Below, piece by piece: positions 19,616 to 29,065 of a stretch of 64,000 bases of DNA. The position numbers were made by a program, and so were the translations under genes. The notes below the pieces were generated by a model. The model was not told where the DNA came from. It saw only the letters and a program-made list of their open reading frames with translations, and did no database searches. Source of the stretch: Pseudoclavibacter chungangensis (GTDB taxonomy: Bacteria > Actinomycetota > Actinomycetes > Actinomycetales > Microbacteriaceae); contig NZ_JACCFV010000001.1 of the NCBI RefSeq assembly GCF_013410545.1, positions 3,921,008 to 3,985,007 of the forward strand, written 5' to 3'. Each line of letters opens with the position of its first letter. Position 1 is the first letter of the stretch.

Positions 19616-21583
19616 ATGAAAAATCTCGCCAAGATCTTCAAGAACCCTCTCGTCATCGTCGCGCTCGCGGTGCTCGTGATCGGTATCGGATTCAGCTTCG
19701 TGAACGGCCAGGGCGTCCGAACGGTCACGACCGAGGAGGGCCTGACCCTCATCACCCAGGGACGCGCCGACGAGGTGAAGATCGTCGACGGTGAGAACCG
19801 CGTCGATGTGAAGCTCACGGAGCCCGACGCCGAGTACGGCCAGAACGTGCAGTTCTACTTCGTGCAGGCGCGCGCCGACGCGGTGGTCGACGCCGTCAAC
19901 ACGGCTGCACCGGCCGGCGGGTTCGACGACGAGGTGCCGCAGCCGAGCTGGTTCATGTCGGCGATCTCGATCCTCCTGCCGCTCCTGCTCATCGGCTTCT
20001 TCATCTGGATCATGTTCTCCGGCATGGCGGGTGGCGGCGGCGGTCGCATCATGCAGTTCGGCAAGTCGCGCGCGAAGCTCGTCTCCAAGGAGTCGCCGCA
20101 GGTGACGTTCGCCGACGTCGCGGGCGCCGACGAGGCGCTCGAGGAGTTGCAGGAGATCAAGGAGTTCCTCAAGGAGCCCGACAAGTTCCTCGCCGTCGGC
20201 GCGAAGATCCCGAAGGGCGTCCTGCTCTACGGCCCTCCCGGAACGGGAAAGACGCTCCTCGCGAAGGCCGTCGCGGGCGAGGCCGGGGTCCCCTTCTACT
20301 CCATCTCGGGCTCCGACTTCGTCGAGATGTTCGTCGGTGTCGGTGCGAGCCGCGTGCGCGACCTGTTCGAGCAGGCGAAGCAGAACTCGCCCGCCATCAT
20401 CTTCGTCGACGAGATCGACGCCGTCGGCCGCCACCGCGGCGTGGGTGTCGGCGGCGGCAACGACGAGCGCGAACAGACCCTCAACCAGCTGCTCGTCGAG
20501 ATGGACGGCTTCGACTCCACGACGAACGTCATCCTCATCGCGGCGACGAACCGCCCCGACGTGCTCGACCCCGCACTGCTGCGTCCCGGCCGGTTCGACC
20601 GTCAGATCGGCGTCGACGCTCCCGATCTGCAGGGCCGCAAGCGCATCCTCGAGGTGCACGCGAAGGGCAAGCCGCTCTCGCCGGACGTCGACCTCGCGGT
20701 CATCGCCCGGAAGACGCCGGGGTTCACGGGCGCCGATCTCGCGAACGTCCTCAACGAGGCCGCGCTGCTCACGGCGCGCTCCGACGCGCAGATCATCGAC
20801 AACCGCGCGCTCGACGAGGCCGTCGACCGCGTCATCGCCGGGCCGCAGCGACGGAGCCGCGTCATGAACGATCAGGAGAAGCTCATCACCGCGTACCACG
20901 AGGGCGGCCACGCCCTCGCGGCGGCCGCGATGCGCCACACCGATCCCGTGACGAAGATCACGATCCTGCCGCGCGGTCGCGCGCTCGGCTACACGATGGT
21001 GCTGCCGCTCGAGGACAAGTACTCGGTGACCCGCAACGAACTGCTCGACCAGCTCGCGTACGCCATGGGCGGCCGCGTCGCGGAGGAGATCGTGTTCCAC
21101 GATCCGACGACGGGCGCCTCGAACGACATCGAGAAGGCCACGAAGACGGCGCGGAAGATGGTGACCGAGTACGGCATGACCTCGTCGGTCGGCTCCGTGA
21201 AGCTCGGCGACTCGTCGAGCGAGCAGGTCTACGGCCAGCAGACCGGCGCCACGCGCAACTACTCCGAGAAGGTCGCGGAGGACATCGATCGCGAGGTGCG
21301 CGGCTTCATCGAGCAGGCGCACGACGAGGCCTGGACGGTGCTCAACGAGAACCGCGACATCCTCGACCAGCTCGCGCGCGAGCTCCTCGAACACGAGACG
21401 CTCGATCACGTCCGACTCGAGCAGATCTTCGCCGACGTCCGCAAGCTCCCCGAGCGGCCGACGTGGCTCTCGAGCCCCGAGCGTCCCGTCTCGGAGCTGC
21501 CCCCCGTGTCGCTCAAGCCGAGCCACCCGGTCGACGAGATCGGCCGCGAGGGCGGCGCGCTCGGCGACTACGACAAGTCGTAG
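19616..21583 (+). CDS. ftsH: ATP-dependent zinc metalloprotease FtsH
   Basis: A 655-residue membrane AAA+ protease. Two membrane segments (about residues 9-28 and 118-140) flank an extracytoplasmic domain. The AAA module has Walker A GPPGTGKT, Walker [13 protein letters not shown] and the second region of homology [15 protein letters not shown]. The M41 protease has the zinc motif HEGGH and downstream [10 protein letters not shown]. It degrades unassembled membrane and regulatory proteins. The tail ends GALGDYDKS. Its position after tilS-hpt and before folE is the usual actinobacterial order. Confidence 0.97.
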   Translation: MKNLAKIFKNPLVIVALAVLVIGIGFSFVNGQGVRTVTTEEGLTLITQGRADEVKIVDGENRVDVKLTEPDAEYGQNVQFYFVQARADAVVDAVNTAAPAGGFDDEVPQPSWFMSAISILLPLLLIGFFIWIMFSGMAGGGGGRIMQFGKSRAKLVSKESPQVTFADVAGADEALEELQEIKEFLKEPDKFLAVGAKIPKGVLLYGPPGTGKTLLAKAVAGEAGVPFYSISGSDFVEMFVGVGASRVRDLFEQAKQNSPAIIFVDEIDAVGRHRGVGVGGGNDEREQTLNQLLVEMDGFDSTTNVILIAATNRPDVLDPALLRPGRFDRQIGVDAPDLQGRKRILEVHAKGKPLSPDVDLAVIARKTPGFTGADLANVLNEAALLTARSDAQIIDNRALDEAVDRVIAGPQRRSRVMNDQEKLITAYHEGGHALAAAAMRHTDPVTKITILPRGRALGYTMVLPLEDKYSVTRNELLDQLAYAMGGRVAEEIVFHDPTTGASNDIEKATKTARKMVTEYGMTSSVGSVKLGDSSSEQVYGQQTGATRNYSEKVAEDIDREVRGFIEQAHDEAWTVLNENRDILDQLARELLEHETLDHVRLEQIFADVRKLPERPTWLSSPERPVSELPPVSLKPSHPVDEIGREGGALGDYDKS

Positions 21584-21611
21584 CGGTACCCACACGGACG
21601 GGGGAGCGAGC

Positions 21612-22349
21612 ATGGGCGACGGGACGGACGCGGGCGCGTCGATCGACGGGCCCGCGGTCGAGGCCGCGGTCGCCGCGTTCCTGCGGGCGATCGGGGAGGA
21701 CCCGACACGCCAGGGGCTCGCACGGACACCCGCACGCGTCGCGGAGGCGTCGCGCGAACTGCTCGGCGGCATCGGCGTCGACCCGGTGCCCGCGCTCCGG
21801 GCCGGACGATTCGCGATCCCCCTCGTGCCCGACGGCACGTACCCGGTCGCGTCGGGCACGACGCAGCCCGCCGCGGACGCGTCGGGCGACGTGCCGCTGA
21901 CCGGTCCCGACCAGCCCGTCCTCCTCCGCGGCGCACGATTCCGTTCGATGTGCGAGCACCATCTGCTGCCGTTCACGGGCACGATCAGCCTCGCGTACGT
22001 GCCGGGCGACGACATCGTCGGCTTCGGCCGGCTGCACGATCTCGTCGAGACCGTCACGACGCGCCTCACGTTGCAGGAACGCATCGGGGATGACATCGTC
22101 GACGCCCTCATGGCCGGACTCGACGCGCGCGGCGCGCTCGCCGTCATCGACGCCGTCCACGGCTGCGTGTCGCTGCGCGGATCACGACAGGAACACGGTG
22201 ACGCCGTGACCGTCGCGGCGCGCGGCGTCCTCGCCCGGCCCGAGTCGAGGCACGAGGTGATGGCGCTCATCGCGGCCGGCCCGGTTCCGGCGGGCGCGGA
22301 CGCGACGAGCGACGGCACGCGGGTTCGCGGGCGGTTCCGGCCCTCGTGA
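21612..22349 (+). CDS. folE: GTP cyclohydrolase I
   Basis: A 245-residue enzyme making dihydroneopterin triphosphate from GTP, the first folate step. Zinc ligands are visible in SMCEHHLLPFTG and in GCVSLRG; FGRLHDLVETV is also conserved. It is longer than the roughly 200-residue norm because of an insert of about 30 residues (GTYPVASGTTQPAADASGDV region) before the CEHH motif and a C-terminal extension. RBS GGGGGAG precedes the ATG. It starts the folE-folP-folB-folK cluster. Confidence 0.94.
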   Translation: MGDGTDAGASIDGPAVEAAVAAFLRAIGEDPTRQGLARTPARVAEASRELLGGIGVDPVPALRAGRFAIPLVPDGTYPVASGTTQPAADASGDVPLTGPDQPVLLRGARFRSMCEHHLLPFTGTISLAYVPGDDIVGFGRLHDLVETVTTRLTLQERIGDDIVDALMAGLDARGALAVIDAVHGCVSLRGSRQEHGDAVTVAARGVLARPESRHEVMALIAAGPVPAGADATSDGTRVRGRFRPS

Positions 22350-22445
22350 CCGCGGACGCGTCGCGCGCGCGAGCCACACGTCGTCCGGCCGGTGCCCTCG
22401 ACGGGCACGGCTCCGTGAGCGCCCGCACGGTACCGTAGGAGGCAC

Positions 22446-23363
22446 ATGAACGCCGCACCGAGCGAGACCCTGGACGCCGCGTCGCACCCGAACGAGCGAG
22501 CGGACGATCAGGCGCGTGCCGCCCGGCACCACACGCGCCCGCACATCATGGGGATCCTCAACGTCACGCCAGACTCGTTCTCCGACGGGGGCGCGTTCGA
22601 GCGGGACGATCGGACGGAACGCACGCGAGCGGCGGTCCGCGCGGCGGAACGTCTCGCGGCCGACGGCGCGACGATCGTCGACGTCGGTGGCGAGTCCACC
22701 CGCCCCGGAGCGCGTCGCGTGCCGCAGGGCGAGGAGGCGCAGCGCGTCGTCCCCGTCGTCCGGGCGCTCGCCGAGCGGGGCATCGCGGTGAGCGTCGACA
22801 CCATGAACGCGACGACCGCGGCCGCGGCCCTCGACGCCGGCGCGACCTGGATCAACGACGTGTCCGGCGGGCGGGCGGACGAGGCGATGCTGCCGCTCGT
22901 CGCCGACCGGGACACACCCTTCGTGCTGAGCCACTGGCGAGGGCACTCGATCGGCATGAACGCACTCGCCGACTACGCCGATCCGGCGCGCGAGATCCTC
23001 GACGAACTCGCTCGCGCCCGCGACGCCGCCGTCGCGGCGGGGCTCGCCGCCGAGCGCATCGTGCTCGACCCCGGACTCGGGTTCGCGAAGCGCGCCGCCG
23101 ACAACTGGGCGGTGTTGCACGCGCTGCCCTCGTTCGTCGCACTGGGGCACCCGCTGCTCGTCGGGGCCTCCCGCAAACGATTCACGGCCGACCTGCTCGC
23201 CGCGGACGCGCCCGTCACGGACCGCGACCTGCCGACGGCCATCATTTCCGCACTGTGCGCCCGCGAGGGCGTCTGGGGCCTCCGCGTCCACGACGCGGCC
23301 GTGACGCGCATCGCGCTCGACGTCGTCGACGCGTGGACGAGAGGAGCCGATCATGTCGATTGA
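22446..23363 (+). CDS. folP: Dihydropteroate synthase
   Basis: A 305-residue TIM-barrel enzyme joining p-aminobenzoate to the pterin pyrophosphate; it is the sulfonamide target. Signatures are MGILNVTPDSFSDGG, GESTRPGA, INDVSGG and the late LVGASRKRF. A hydrophilic leader of about 33 residues precedes the first strand. The 3' end overlaps folB by 11 bases. Confidence 0.95.
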   Translation: MNAAPSETLDAASHPNERADDQARAARHHTRPHIMGILNVTPDSFSDGGAFERDDRTERTRAAVRAAERLAADGATIVDVGGESTRPGARRVPQGEEAQRVVPVVRALAERGIAVSVDTMNATTAAAALDAGATWINDVSGGRADEAMLPLVADRDTPFVLSHWRGHSIGMNALADYADPAREILDELARARDAAVAAGLAAERIVLDPGLGFAKRAADNWAVLHALPSFVALGHPLLVGASRKRFTADLLAADAPVTDRDLPTAIISALCAREGVWGLRVHDAAVTRIALDVVDAWTRGADHVD

Positions 23364-24006
23364 GAGCGACCACGCGGCCGCGGCACCCGACCGGTCGGGC
23401 GAGCCCGTGCCCGACGCCGCCGCCACGCAGCGGAGCGCGCGACGCGGCCGACCCGACACGCACCCCGCGACCGCGGCCGTCCGCCTCATGCCGTCGAGGC
23501 CGGGCCCCGCGGCACACCCCGCACTGCCGCAGCCCCAACTGGACGTCATCCACATCCACCGGCTGCACGTCCGAGGGTTCCACGGCGTCCACGACCACGA
23601 GCGCGCCGAGGGACAGGACTTCTACATCGATGCCGATGTCTGGATTGACACGCGGGCCGCCGCCGCGAGCGACGACGTCGCCGACACCCTGCACTACGGG
23701 CACCTCATGATCGCCCTCGCCGACATCGCGGGCGGCGAGCCCGTCGACCTGCTCGAGACGCTCGCGGAACGACTCGCCGCCGTGACGCTCGCCTTCGCCG
23801 GGCCGCAGGCGGTCCGTATCACGGTGCACAAGCCACAGGCACCCGTCAATCTCGACTTCGAGGACGTCACGGTCTCGATCCTCCGGTTCCGGCCCGACGA
23901 CGACGGCCCGGTCTCGACGGCGACGGGCGTCGGGACACCCGATCAGGACGCGCGCGTCGGCGATCCGGAGGCACACGGCGACGACAGGAACGGGGAACCG
24001 ACATGA
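23353..24006 (+). CDS. folB: Dihydroneopterin aldolase
   Basis: The C-terminal ~125 residues are a standard FolB domain (HRLHVRGFHGVHDHERAEGQ, DTLHYGHLM, VRITVHKPQAPV), converting dihydroneopterin to hydroxymethyl-dihydropterin. The upstream ATG at 23353, preceded by GAGGAG and overlapping folP, gives a 217-residue protein with a disordered N-terminal extension of about 65 residues. An internal ATG at 23488 would give the usual length. The overlap and RBS favour the long form. Confidence 0.9.
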   Translation: MSIESDHAAAAPDRSGEPVPDAAATQRSARRGRPDTHPATAAVRLMPSRPGPAAHPALPQPQLDVIHIHRLHVRGFHGVHDHERAEGQDFYIDADVWIDTRAAAASDDVADTLHYGHLMIALADIAGGEPVDLLETLAERLAAVTLAFAGPQAVRITVHKPQAPVNLDFEDVTVSILRFRPDDDGPVSTATGVGTPDQDARVGDPEAHGDDRNGEPT

Positions 24007-24608
24007 GCGGCGAACGACGGCGAGCGGTCATCGCGCTCGGCGGCAACATGGGCGACCGGACCGAGATCCTCCGGCGGGGCATGTCCGACATCGACGAACT
24101 CGACGGCACGCGCGTCGTCATCGCCTCGAGCCTCTACGAGACGCCCGCACTCACGATGCACGGGATCGACGAGACCGTGCGGCCCTACCTCAATGCCGTC
24201 GTCATCGTCACGACCGACCGGAACCCGCACGAACTGCTCTCCCTCCTCCAGACGATCGAGGACCGTCACGGCCGACGCCGGGGCGAGCGGTGGGGGAGTC
24301 GCACGCTCGATCTCGACATCATCAGCATGGACGGCATCGAGCTCGCGACCGAGACGCTCGAGATCCCGCACCCCGCCGCCTGGCAACGGGCGTTCGTCCT
24401 CGCCCCCTGGCACGAGATCGATCCCGACGCGCAGATCCCGGGCCGGGGCAGCGTCGAACAGCTGCTGTCGGTCGCGACCGATCGCGTGCTGCTCTACGCC
24501 GAATCGGGCCTCGGGGCCCGAGGGCGCGAGGGCGTCTCGACCGACCGCGGGCTCCCGCTGCGCTGTCCCACGGAGGGCGGCGACGCGGGCACCGCCACGG
24601 AGCGCTGA
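24003..24608 (+). CDS. folK: 2-amino-4-hydroxy-6-hydroxymethyldihydropteridine pyrophosphokinase
   Basis: A 201-residue HPPK transferring pyrophosphate to hydroxymethyl-dihydropterin. Signatures are VIALGGNMGDR, the substrate loop YETPAL, and WGSRTLDLDII near the middle; PHPAAWQRAFVLAPWHEIDPD matches the C-terminal block. A polar C-terminal tail of about 35 residues follows the domain. It overlaps folB by ATGA and ends next to the DUF3180 gene. Confidence 0.94.
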   Translation: MSGERRRAVIALGGNMGDRTEILRRGMSDIDELDGTRVVIASSLYETPALTMHGIDETVRPYLNAVVIVTTDRNPHELLSLLQTIEDRHGRRRGERWGSRTLDLDIISMDGIELATETLEIPHPAAWQRAFVLAPWHEIDPDAQIPGRGSVEQLLSVATDRVLLYAESGLGARGREGVSTDRGLPLRCPTEGGDAGTATER

Positions 24609-25180
24609 TGCGTCGTACGTCGCCCGGCGTCCTCGCCCTGCTCGCCTTCATCGTCGCCGTCTCGACGTGGACGTTGGAGACGTGGCTCGTGTCAAGTGGC
24701 CGCGCCATGTTCACGCCACCGATCACCCTCGCGATCACGCTCGTCGTCCTCGCGATCGTGCTGCTCGTGCTCGCGTGGCCGATTCGTCGCTACACGGGTG
24801 AACTCGGTTCGACGCCGCGCGAGGGACGCGCCACGGACGCGACGGAGGAGGAACACGCGGAGCGCAGCGACGCGGAGCAGCGCCGCGCCGAAGCTGCGGG
24901 TCGACGACGCGTCGACCCGCAGCACGCCGTCCGCGTGCTCGCCCTCGCGAAGGCGTCGTCGCTCACGGCATCGGTCCTCGGCGGACTCGCGCTCGCCGTC
25001 GTGGTCTTCGTCGTGACGCGACCCGTCGTCGCCGCCGGGAGCACCGTCGACGCGCTCGCCTCGCTCGTCGGAGCGATCGTGCTGCTCGTCGCTGGACTCC
25101 TCGCCGAGTCGTGGTGCGCACTGCCGCCCGACGACGGTGCGCACGGGACCCGGCCGCAGCGCGCCGCGCCGACGGCCTGA
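24608..25180 (+). CDS. DUF3180-family membrane protein
   Basis: A 190-residue protein with four hydrophobic segments arranged two plus two (VLALLAFIVAVSTW and ITLAITLVVLAIVLLVLAWP, then a charged loop, ASVLGGLALAVVVFVV and LVGAIVLLVAGLLAESWCALP). It matches the actinobacterial DUF3180 family, which sits directly after folK in many relatives. The loop (about residues 68-100) is Glu/Arg/Ala-rich and longer than usual. Function unknown. Its start overlaps the folK stop. Confidence 0.85.
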   Translation: MRRTSPGVLALLAFIVAVSTWTLETWLVSSGRAMFTPPITLAITLVVLAIVLLVLAWPIRRYTGELGSTPREGRATDATEEEHAERSDAEQRRAEAAGRRRVDPQHAVRVLALAKASSLTASVLGGLALAVVVFVVTRPVVAAGSTVDALASLVGAIVLLVAGLLAESWCALPPDDGAHGTRPQRAAPTA

Positions 25181-25279
25181 GACACCGCACGCGGCTCGGC
25201 GTCCGCGGCACCCCCTACGCTTGGGGGAGTGGGCGGAACGAGCCGCCCGCGCGAACCACCGGAGCAGAGGGGCGGATCC

Positions 25280-25756
25280 GTGCTCGATCACCCGGACATC
25301 CGATGGCGGCGGGTCTCACCTCGATACGTCGTCGTGACGCTGCTCGGTGACGTGATCTGGGCGGTGGTCTTCGTGGCCGCGGCCGTGGTCGCGTTCACGG
25401 TGGGCGAGCTGCCGTGGGTCGCGGGCGGCCTCGCCGTGCTTGCGCTCGGATCGCTCGTCGGCGCGCTCCTCGCCCTCCGGCGGGCTCGGTCGATCGGGTA
25501 CGCGCTGCGCGACGACGACCTCCTCTTCCGGCGTGGTCTGCTCGTCAGCCGCATGGTCGCCGTGCCTTACGGGCGCCTGCAACTCGTGACGGTCCAGTCC
25601 GGTCCCATCGCCCGGCTCCTCGGCTTCGCGTCGCTGCGCGTCGTGACGGCGACGGCGGCCACGGGCGTGGTCCTCCCCGGCATCGTCGCGGCCGAGGCCG
25701 CCGACGTGCGCGACCGTCTCATCGCGCTCGCCGAACGACGGCGGGTCGCCGCGTGA
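25280..25756 (+). CDS. PH (bPH2/YdbS-like) domain membrane protein 1
   Basis: About 158 residues from GTG 25280, which has GAGGGG seven bases upstream; an in-frame GTG at 25229 is the alternative. Two adjacent membrane segments (VVVTLLGDVIWAVVFVAAAVVAF, then WVAGGLAVLALGSLVGALLAL) are followed by a bacterial PH domain (IGYALRDDDLLFRRGLL, VPYGRLQLVTVQSGP, GFASLRVVTATAATG). It overlaps the next, larger PH-domain gene by GTGA. A paralogue is encoded at 27732-28340. Function unknown; a membrane complex with the neighbours is inferred. Confidence 0.87.
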   Translation: MLDHPDIRWRRVSPRYVVVTLLGDVIWAVVFVAAAVVAFTVGELPWVAGGLAVLALGSLVGALLALRRARSIGYALRDDDLLFRRGLLVSRMVAVPYGRLQLVTVQSGPIARLLGFASLRVVTATAATGVVLPGIVAAEAADVRDRLIALAERRRVAA

Positions 25757-27735
25757 GCGGGGACGCCCCGCAGCCCGTCCCGGGCGGCGCGCCGACGACA
25801 CCGTCGGCCGACGGCGGCGGCTGGCGCCGGCTGCACCCCGCCTCGCCGCTCCTCCGTGGCGGGCTCGTCGCCGTCATCGTCCTCGGCTGGGTGCTCTCGC
25901 AGACGTGGAACCGACTCCTCGACTTCCTCACGAGCGGGGCGTGGCGGGGCGAACCGCTCGACCTCACCGATCCGTCGGCCGACTGGATGCAGGACGTGAC
26001 CGGCATCCCGATCCTCGTGCTCGTCGGTGCGGGCATCGTGGTCGTCGCGCTCCTCGTCGTTCTCGCCTTCTACCTGCAGTGGCGCATGCTCACGTATCGC
26101 GTGACCGACGACGTGGTCGAACTCCGTGAGGGGCTCATCCGGCGCCGCCACCGGCAGGCGCGGCTCGACCGCATCCAGTCGATCAACGTCGTGCGCCCCG
26201 CACTCGCGCGGCTCTTCGGCGCCGTCGTCCTCGACATCGAGGGGGCCGGCGACGGCACCGGCATCAAGCTGCAGTACGTGCGTGCGAGCGAGGCCGACGA
26301 GCTCCGCGCGGAGATCCTCGAACGTGCGTCCGGTGCTCGTGTGCGGAGCAGCGCGGCGCGTCCCGCACCCCTCGCCGACGGTGATGAGGGCGCGCGCGAC
26401 ACCGCAACCGGCGGCGGCACCGGGGCAATCGGGGGCGACCTGACGCCGACCGCGCACGCGCCTGCCCGCGGGTCCCTCTCCGACCTCATCTCCTCGCGCG
26501 TCGACGATCTCGTCCACGCGGACGACATCGCGAACGAGCCCAGCACCCTCGTGCAATTGAGCAAGGGCCGACTCGTCGGTACCGTCCTCGTCGATCTCGT
26601 CGTCACCGCGTTCTTCGTCGGGCTCGTGGTCGTGTTCGTCGTCGCCGTCCCGATGGCGATCGCGCGGATCGTCCTCGGTCCCGAGAGCGACCTCGCGGTG
26701 CCGTCGTGGCTGCCGTTCGTCCTGCTCGGATTCCTGCCGCCCCTCTTCTTCGTGTGCATCGGTTCGATCGCGGGTCGCCTCATCCCGTTCCTGCGGTACG
26801 ACATCCACGGCACCGTCGACGGGGTCCGTCTCGTCCGCGGCCTGTTCACCACCACGACCGAGACGCTGCCGCCGGGTCGTATCCATGCGATCGAGGTGCG
26901 TCAGCCGCTCCTCTGGCGGCCGTTCGGCTGGTGGGAGGTTCGCGTGACGCGTGCGGGCGGCCAGGCGCCGGCGGCGCAGTCGAGCGGACAGCGTCAGGCG
27001 CAGTTGCGCAACGTCGTGCTGCCCGTCGGCACGCGCGACGACGTGCAGCGCGTCATCGCCCTGTTCCTGCCGACCCGGGTCGGCGCGGGCGCCGAACGCA
27101 TGATCGACGACGGACTCGTGAAGCCCGCCCAGGGTGACGGCTACGTGCCGGCCCCACGCCGTGCACGCTGGACGCACCCCTTCTCGTTCCGCCGCATCGG
27201 GCACGTGCTCGCGACGGACGTCTTCGCAGTCCGGACCGGTGCGCTCACGCGACGGCTCGCGATCGTCCCGCTCGAACGGGTGCAGTCGATCCGCGCCGTG
27301 CAGGGACCGATCCAGAACTGGTTCCGGCTGGCTGCGGTCGCTCCCGACACGGTCGCGGGCGTCGTCGACACGCGCGTCCCGGCGGTCGACGCGAGGCAGG
27401 CGGTGCAGCTCCTCGACCGACTCGCCGCCGCCGCGATCGCGGCCGCGGCCCACGATTCGTCGCACCGGTGGGCCGAGCTCTCGGCCCGCTCCGCTGTCGT
27501 CTCCGCCCGTCTCCGGATCGCCGACGCCGCGGAGCGTGGCGTCGCGCCGGATCGTCGCTCGGTCGCGATCATGGCGGCAGCCGACGAGTTCCGCGCCACG
27601 CGGGACGGGCGGACGGCGTCGGACGCCACACCGCCGCCCGCGGGCCCCGTTCCGTGGCCCGACGTGCACGGCGGTCCGGTGCAGGGTGGCCCTGCACACG
27701 AGCGGCCGGCGAACGGCGAGGGAGGGACGACATGA
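25753..27735 (+). CDS. Multi-PH-domain (bPH2/YdbT-like) membrane protein
   Basis: A 660-residue protein with two pairs of membrane segments (about residues 32-100 and 275-350) and three bPH2-like repeats. Each repeat follows the pattern of a short strand pair, R-x-x-R-I-x-S/A-I-x-V-x-x-P, then a GxxxV/L-like turn: RLDRIQSINVVRPALARLFG, PPGRIHAIEVRQPLLWRPFG and VPLERVQSIRAVQGPIQNWF. This is the YdbT layout, found next to YdbS-like partners. GTG start coupled to the upstream gene. Function unknown; some YdbS/YdbT pairs protect against membrane-active peptides in Firmicutes, which may not hold here. Confidence 0.87.
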   Translation: MSGDAPQPVPGGAPTTPSADGGGWRRLHPASPLLRGGLVAVIVLGWVLSQTWNRLLDFLTSGAWRGEPLDLTDPSADWMQDVTGIPILVLVGAGIVVVALLVVLAFYLQWRMLTYRVTDDVVELREGLIRRRHRQARLDRIQSINVVRPALARLFGAVVLDIEGAGDGTGIKLQYVRASEADELRAEILERASGARVRSSAARPAPLADGDEGARDTATGGGTGAIGGDLTPTAHAPARGSLSDLISSRVDDLVHADDIANEPSTLVQLSKGRLVGTVLVDLVVTAFFVGLVVVFVVAVPMAIARIVLGPESDLAVPSWLPFVLLGFLPPLFFVCIGSIAGRLIPFLRYDIHGTVDGVRLVRGLFTTTTETLPPGRIHAIEVRQPLLWRPFGWWEVRVTRAGGQAPAAQSSGQRQAQLRNVVLPVGTRDDVQRVIALFLPTRVGAGAERMIDDGLVKPAQGDGYVPAPRRARWTHPFSFRRIGHVLATDVFAVRTGALTRRLAIVPLERVQSIRAVQGPIQNWFRLAAVAPDTVAGVVDTRVPAVDARQAVQLLDRLAAAAIAAAAHDSSHRWAELSARSAVVSARLRIADAAERGVAPDRRSVAIMAAADEFRATRDGRTASDATPPPAGPVPWPDVHGGPVQGGPAHERPANGEGGTT

Positions 27736-28340
27736 GCGACGGAACCGGCGCCGGTGACGCCACGGCCCCGCGGCGGCCCGACGGTGGCGAGCCGGGGTTC
27801 GAGGTTCGTGCTGCATCGCGGCGCGGGCCCGACAGCAGACCCGGCGGTGGCACGGCCCCGTCGGGAGGCACGTTCGGGGACGACGGGGCCTGGCAGCGGG
27901 TCTCCCGGAAGTACGTGATCGTCGAACTCGTGCCCGCGCTCGTGCTGAGCGCCGTGCTCGCGGCCGCCGTGGCGTTCCTCATCGCGATCGACGTTCCCTG
28001 GGGGGCCGCGATCGCGGGCTTCGCGCTCTTCTGGTGCCTGCTCGGTGCCGTCCTCGCGGTGCCGACCGCCCGGGCGATCGGCTACCGCCTGCGCGACGAC
28101 GACCTCGTGTTCCGCCGAGGTCTCGTGTGGCGGAGCGAGGTCGCCGTCCCGTACGGTCGCATGCAGCTCGTCGACATCCGCCAGGGGCCGCTCGAACGCG
28201 TCCTCGGGCTCGCATCACTCAGGCTCGTCACGGCGGCACCCGCCGGGACCGTCGTCGTCGTCGGATTCACGCGCGAACAGATCGAATCGCTGCGAGCCGG
28301 GCTCGTGGAGCTCGCCGAGTCGCGACGGGCCGGGCTGTGA
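27732..28340 (+). CDS. PH (bPH2/YdbS-like) domain membrane protein 2
   Basis: A 202-residue paralogue of the product encoded at 25280-25756. The two share IGYxLRDDDLxFRRGL, AVPYGRxQLV, the GP-x-x-R-x-LG-x-ASLR-x-VTA block and a Val-rich end. Differences are a 55-residue disordered N-terminus and its own pair of membrane segments (VELVPALVLSAVLAAAVAF, then WGAAIAGFALFWCLLGAVLAV). It overlaps the YdbT-like gene (ATGA) and the DUF2520 gene (GTGA). A YdbS-YdbT-YdbS triplet is less common than a pair. Confidence 0.87.
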   Translation: MSDGTGAGDATAPRRPDGGEPGFEVRAASRRGPDSRPGGGTAPSGGTFGDDGAWQRVSRKYVIVELVPALVLSAVLAAAVAFLIAIDVPWGAAIAGFALFWCLLGAVLAVPTARAIGYRLRDDDLVFRRGLVWRSEVAVPYGRMQLVDIRQGPLERVLGLASLRLVTAAPAGTVVVVGFTREQIESLRAGLVELAESRRAGL

Positions 28341-29065
28341 GCGCACGCGACGGCCGCCTCGGCGTCGGGGTCATCGGTCGTGGCCGCCTCGGTCCCGTCC
28401 TCGCGGCGGGACTCGCGGGCGCCGGGCACGCGATCGTCGGCGTCGAGGCGGCGGAGGGCGCGGAGCGGGACCGCGTCGAGGCACTCCTGCCGAACGTGAC
28501 GATCGCGACCGCGGCGCAGCTCGTCGAGCGGAGCGAACTCCTCATCATCGACGTCGACGATCCGCGCTCGCTCGAACCGCTCGTCGACGCCCTCACGGCG
28601 GACCGCGCGTGGGTCGCGGGGCAGCTCGTCATGCACACCGAGGCGGGGTTCGGCACGGCCCTGCTCGGGCACGCACTCGACCAGGGCGTCATCCCGCTCT
28701 CGGTGCACCCCGCGATCGACGTGACCGGTTCGTCCCTCGACCTACAGCGGCTCCGCGAGGCGTGGTGCGCGGTGACGGCCCCGCGCCCCGTGCTCCCCAT
28801 CGCACAGGCCCTCGTGGTCGAGCTCGGCGCCGAGCCCGTCGTGATCGCCGAGGAGGACCGCCCACGCTACGCCGAGGCGATCGCGACCGCGACCGACTTC
28901 ACGCACTCGATCGTGCGGCAGGCGACCGGGATCCTCGCCGAGATCGGCGTCGCGGAGCCCGGCTTCGTCCTGTCGAGCCTCGTCCGTTCGGCCGCCGACA
29001 ACGCGCTCGCCGACGCGAACCCCGTCGTGGTCGAACCCCCCACCGATCCGGAGGACCCCGAATGA
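28337..29065 (+). CDS. Rossmann-fold / DUF2520 protein
   Basis: A 242-residue protein with an N-terminal dinucleotide-binding motif (GVGVIGRGRLGPVLAAGLAGAG), a conserved LSVHPAIDVTGS segment that matches the DUF2520 junction, and an all-helical C-terminal domain. The architecture resembles 6-phosphogluconate dehydrogenase / ketopantoate reductase folds. It is directly coupled to panC (ATGA). A role as a reductase near pantothenate synthesis is often suggested for this neighbour of panC but is unproven. Confidence 0.85.
   Translation: MSARDGRLGVGVIGRGRLGPVLAAGLAGAGHAIVGVEAAEGAERDRVEALLPNVTIATAAQLVERSELLIIDVDDPRSLEPLVDALTADRAWVAGQLVMHTEAGFGTALLGHALDQGVIPLSVHPAIDVTGSSLDLQRLREAWCAVTAPRPVLPIAQALVVELGAEPVVIAEEDRPRYAEAIATATDFTHSIVRQATGILAEIGVAEPGFVLSSLVRSAADNALADANPVVVEPPTDPEDPE

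Noticed and set aside
25567-27816. A 749-codon minus-strand open frame opposite the YdbT-like gene
   Set aside because: It is antisense to a gene with clear membrane and PH motifs. The translation is Arg/Asp/Glu-rich and unlike any family.
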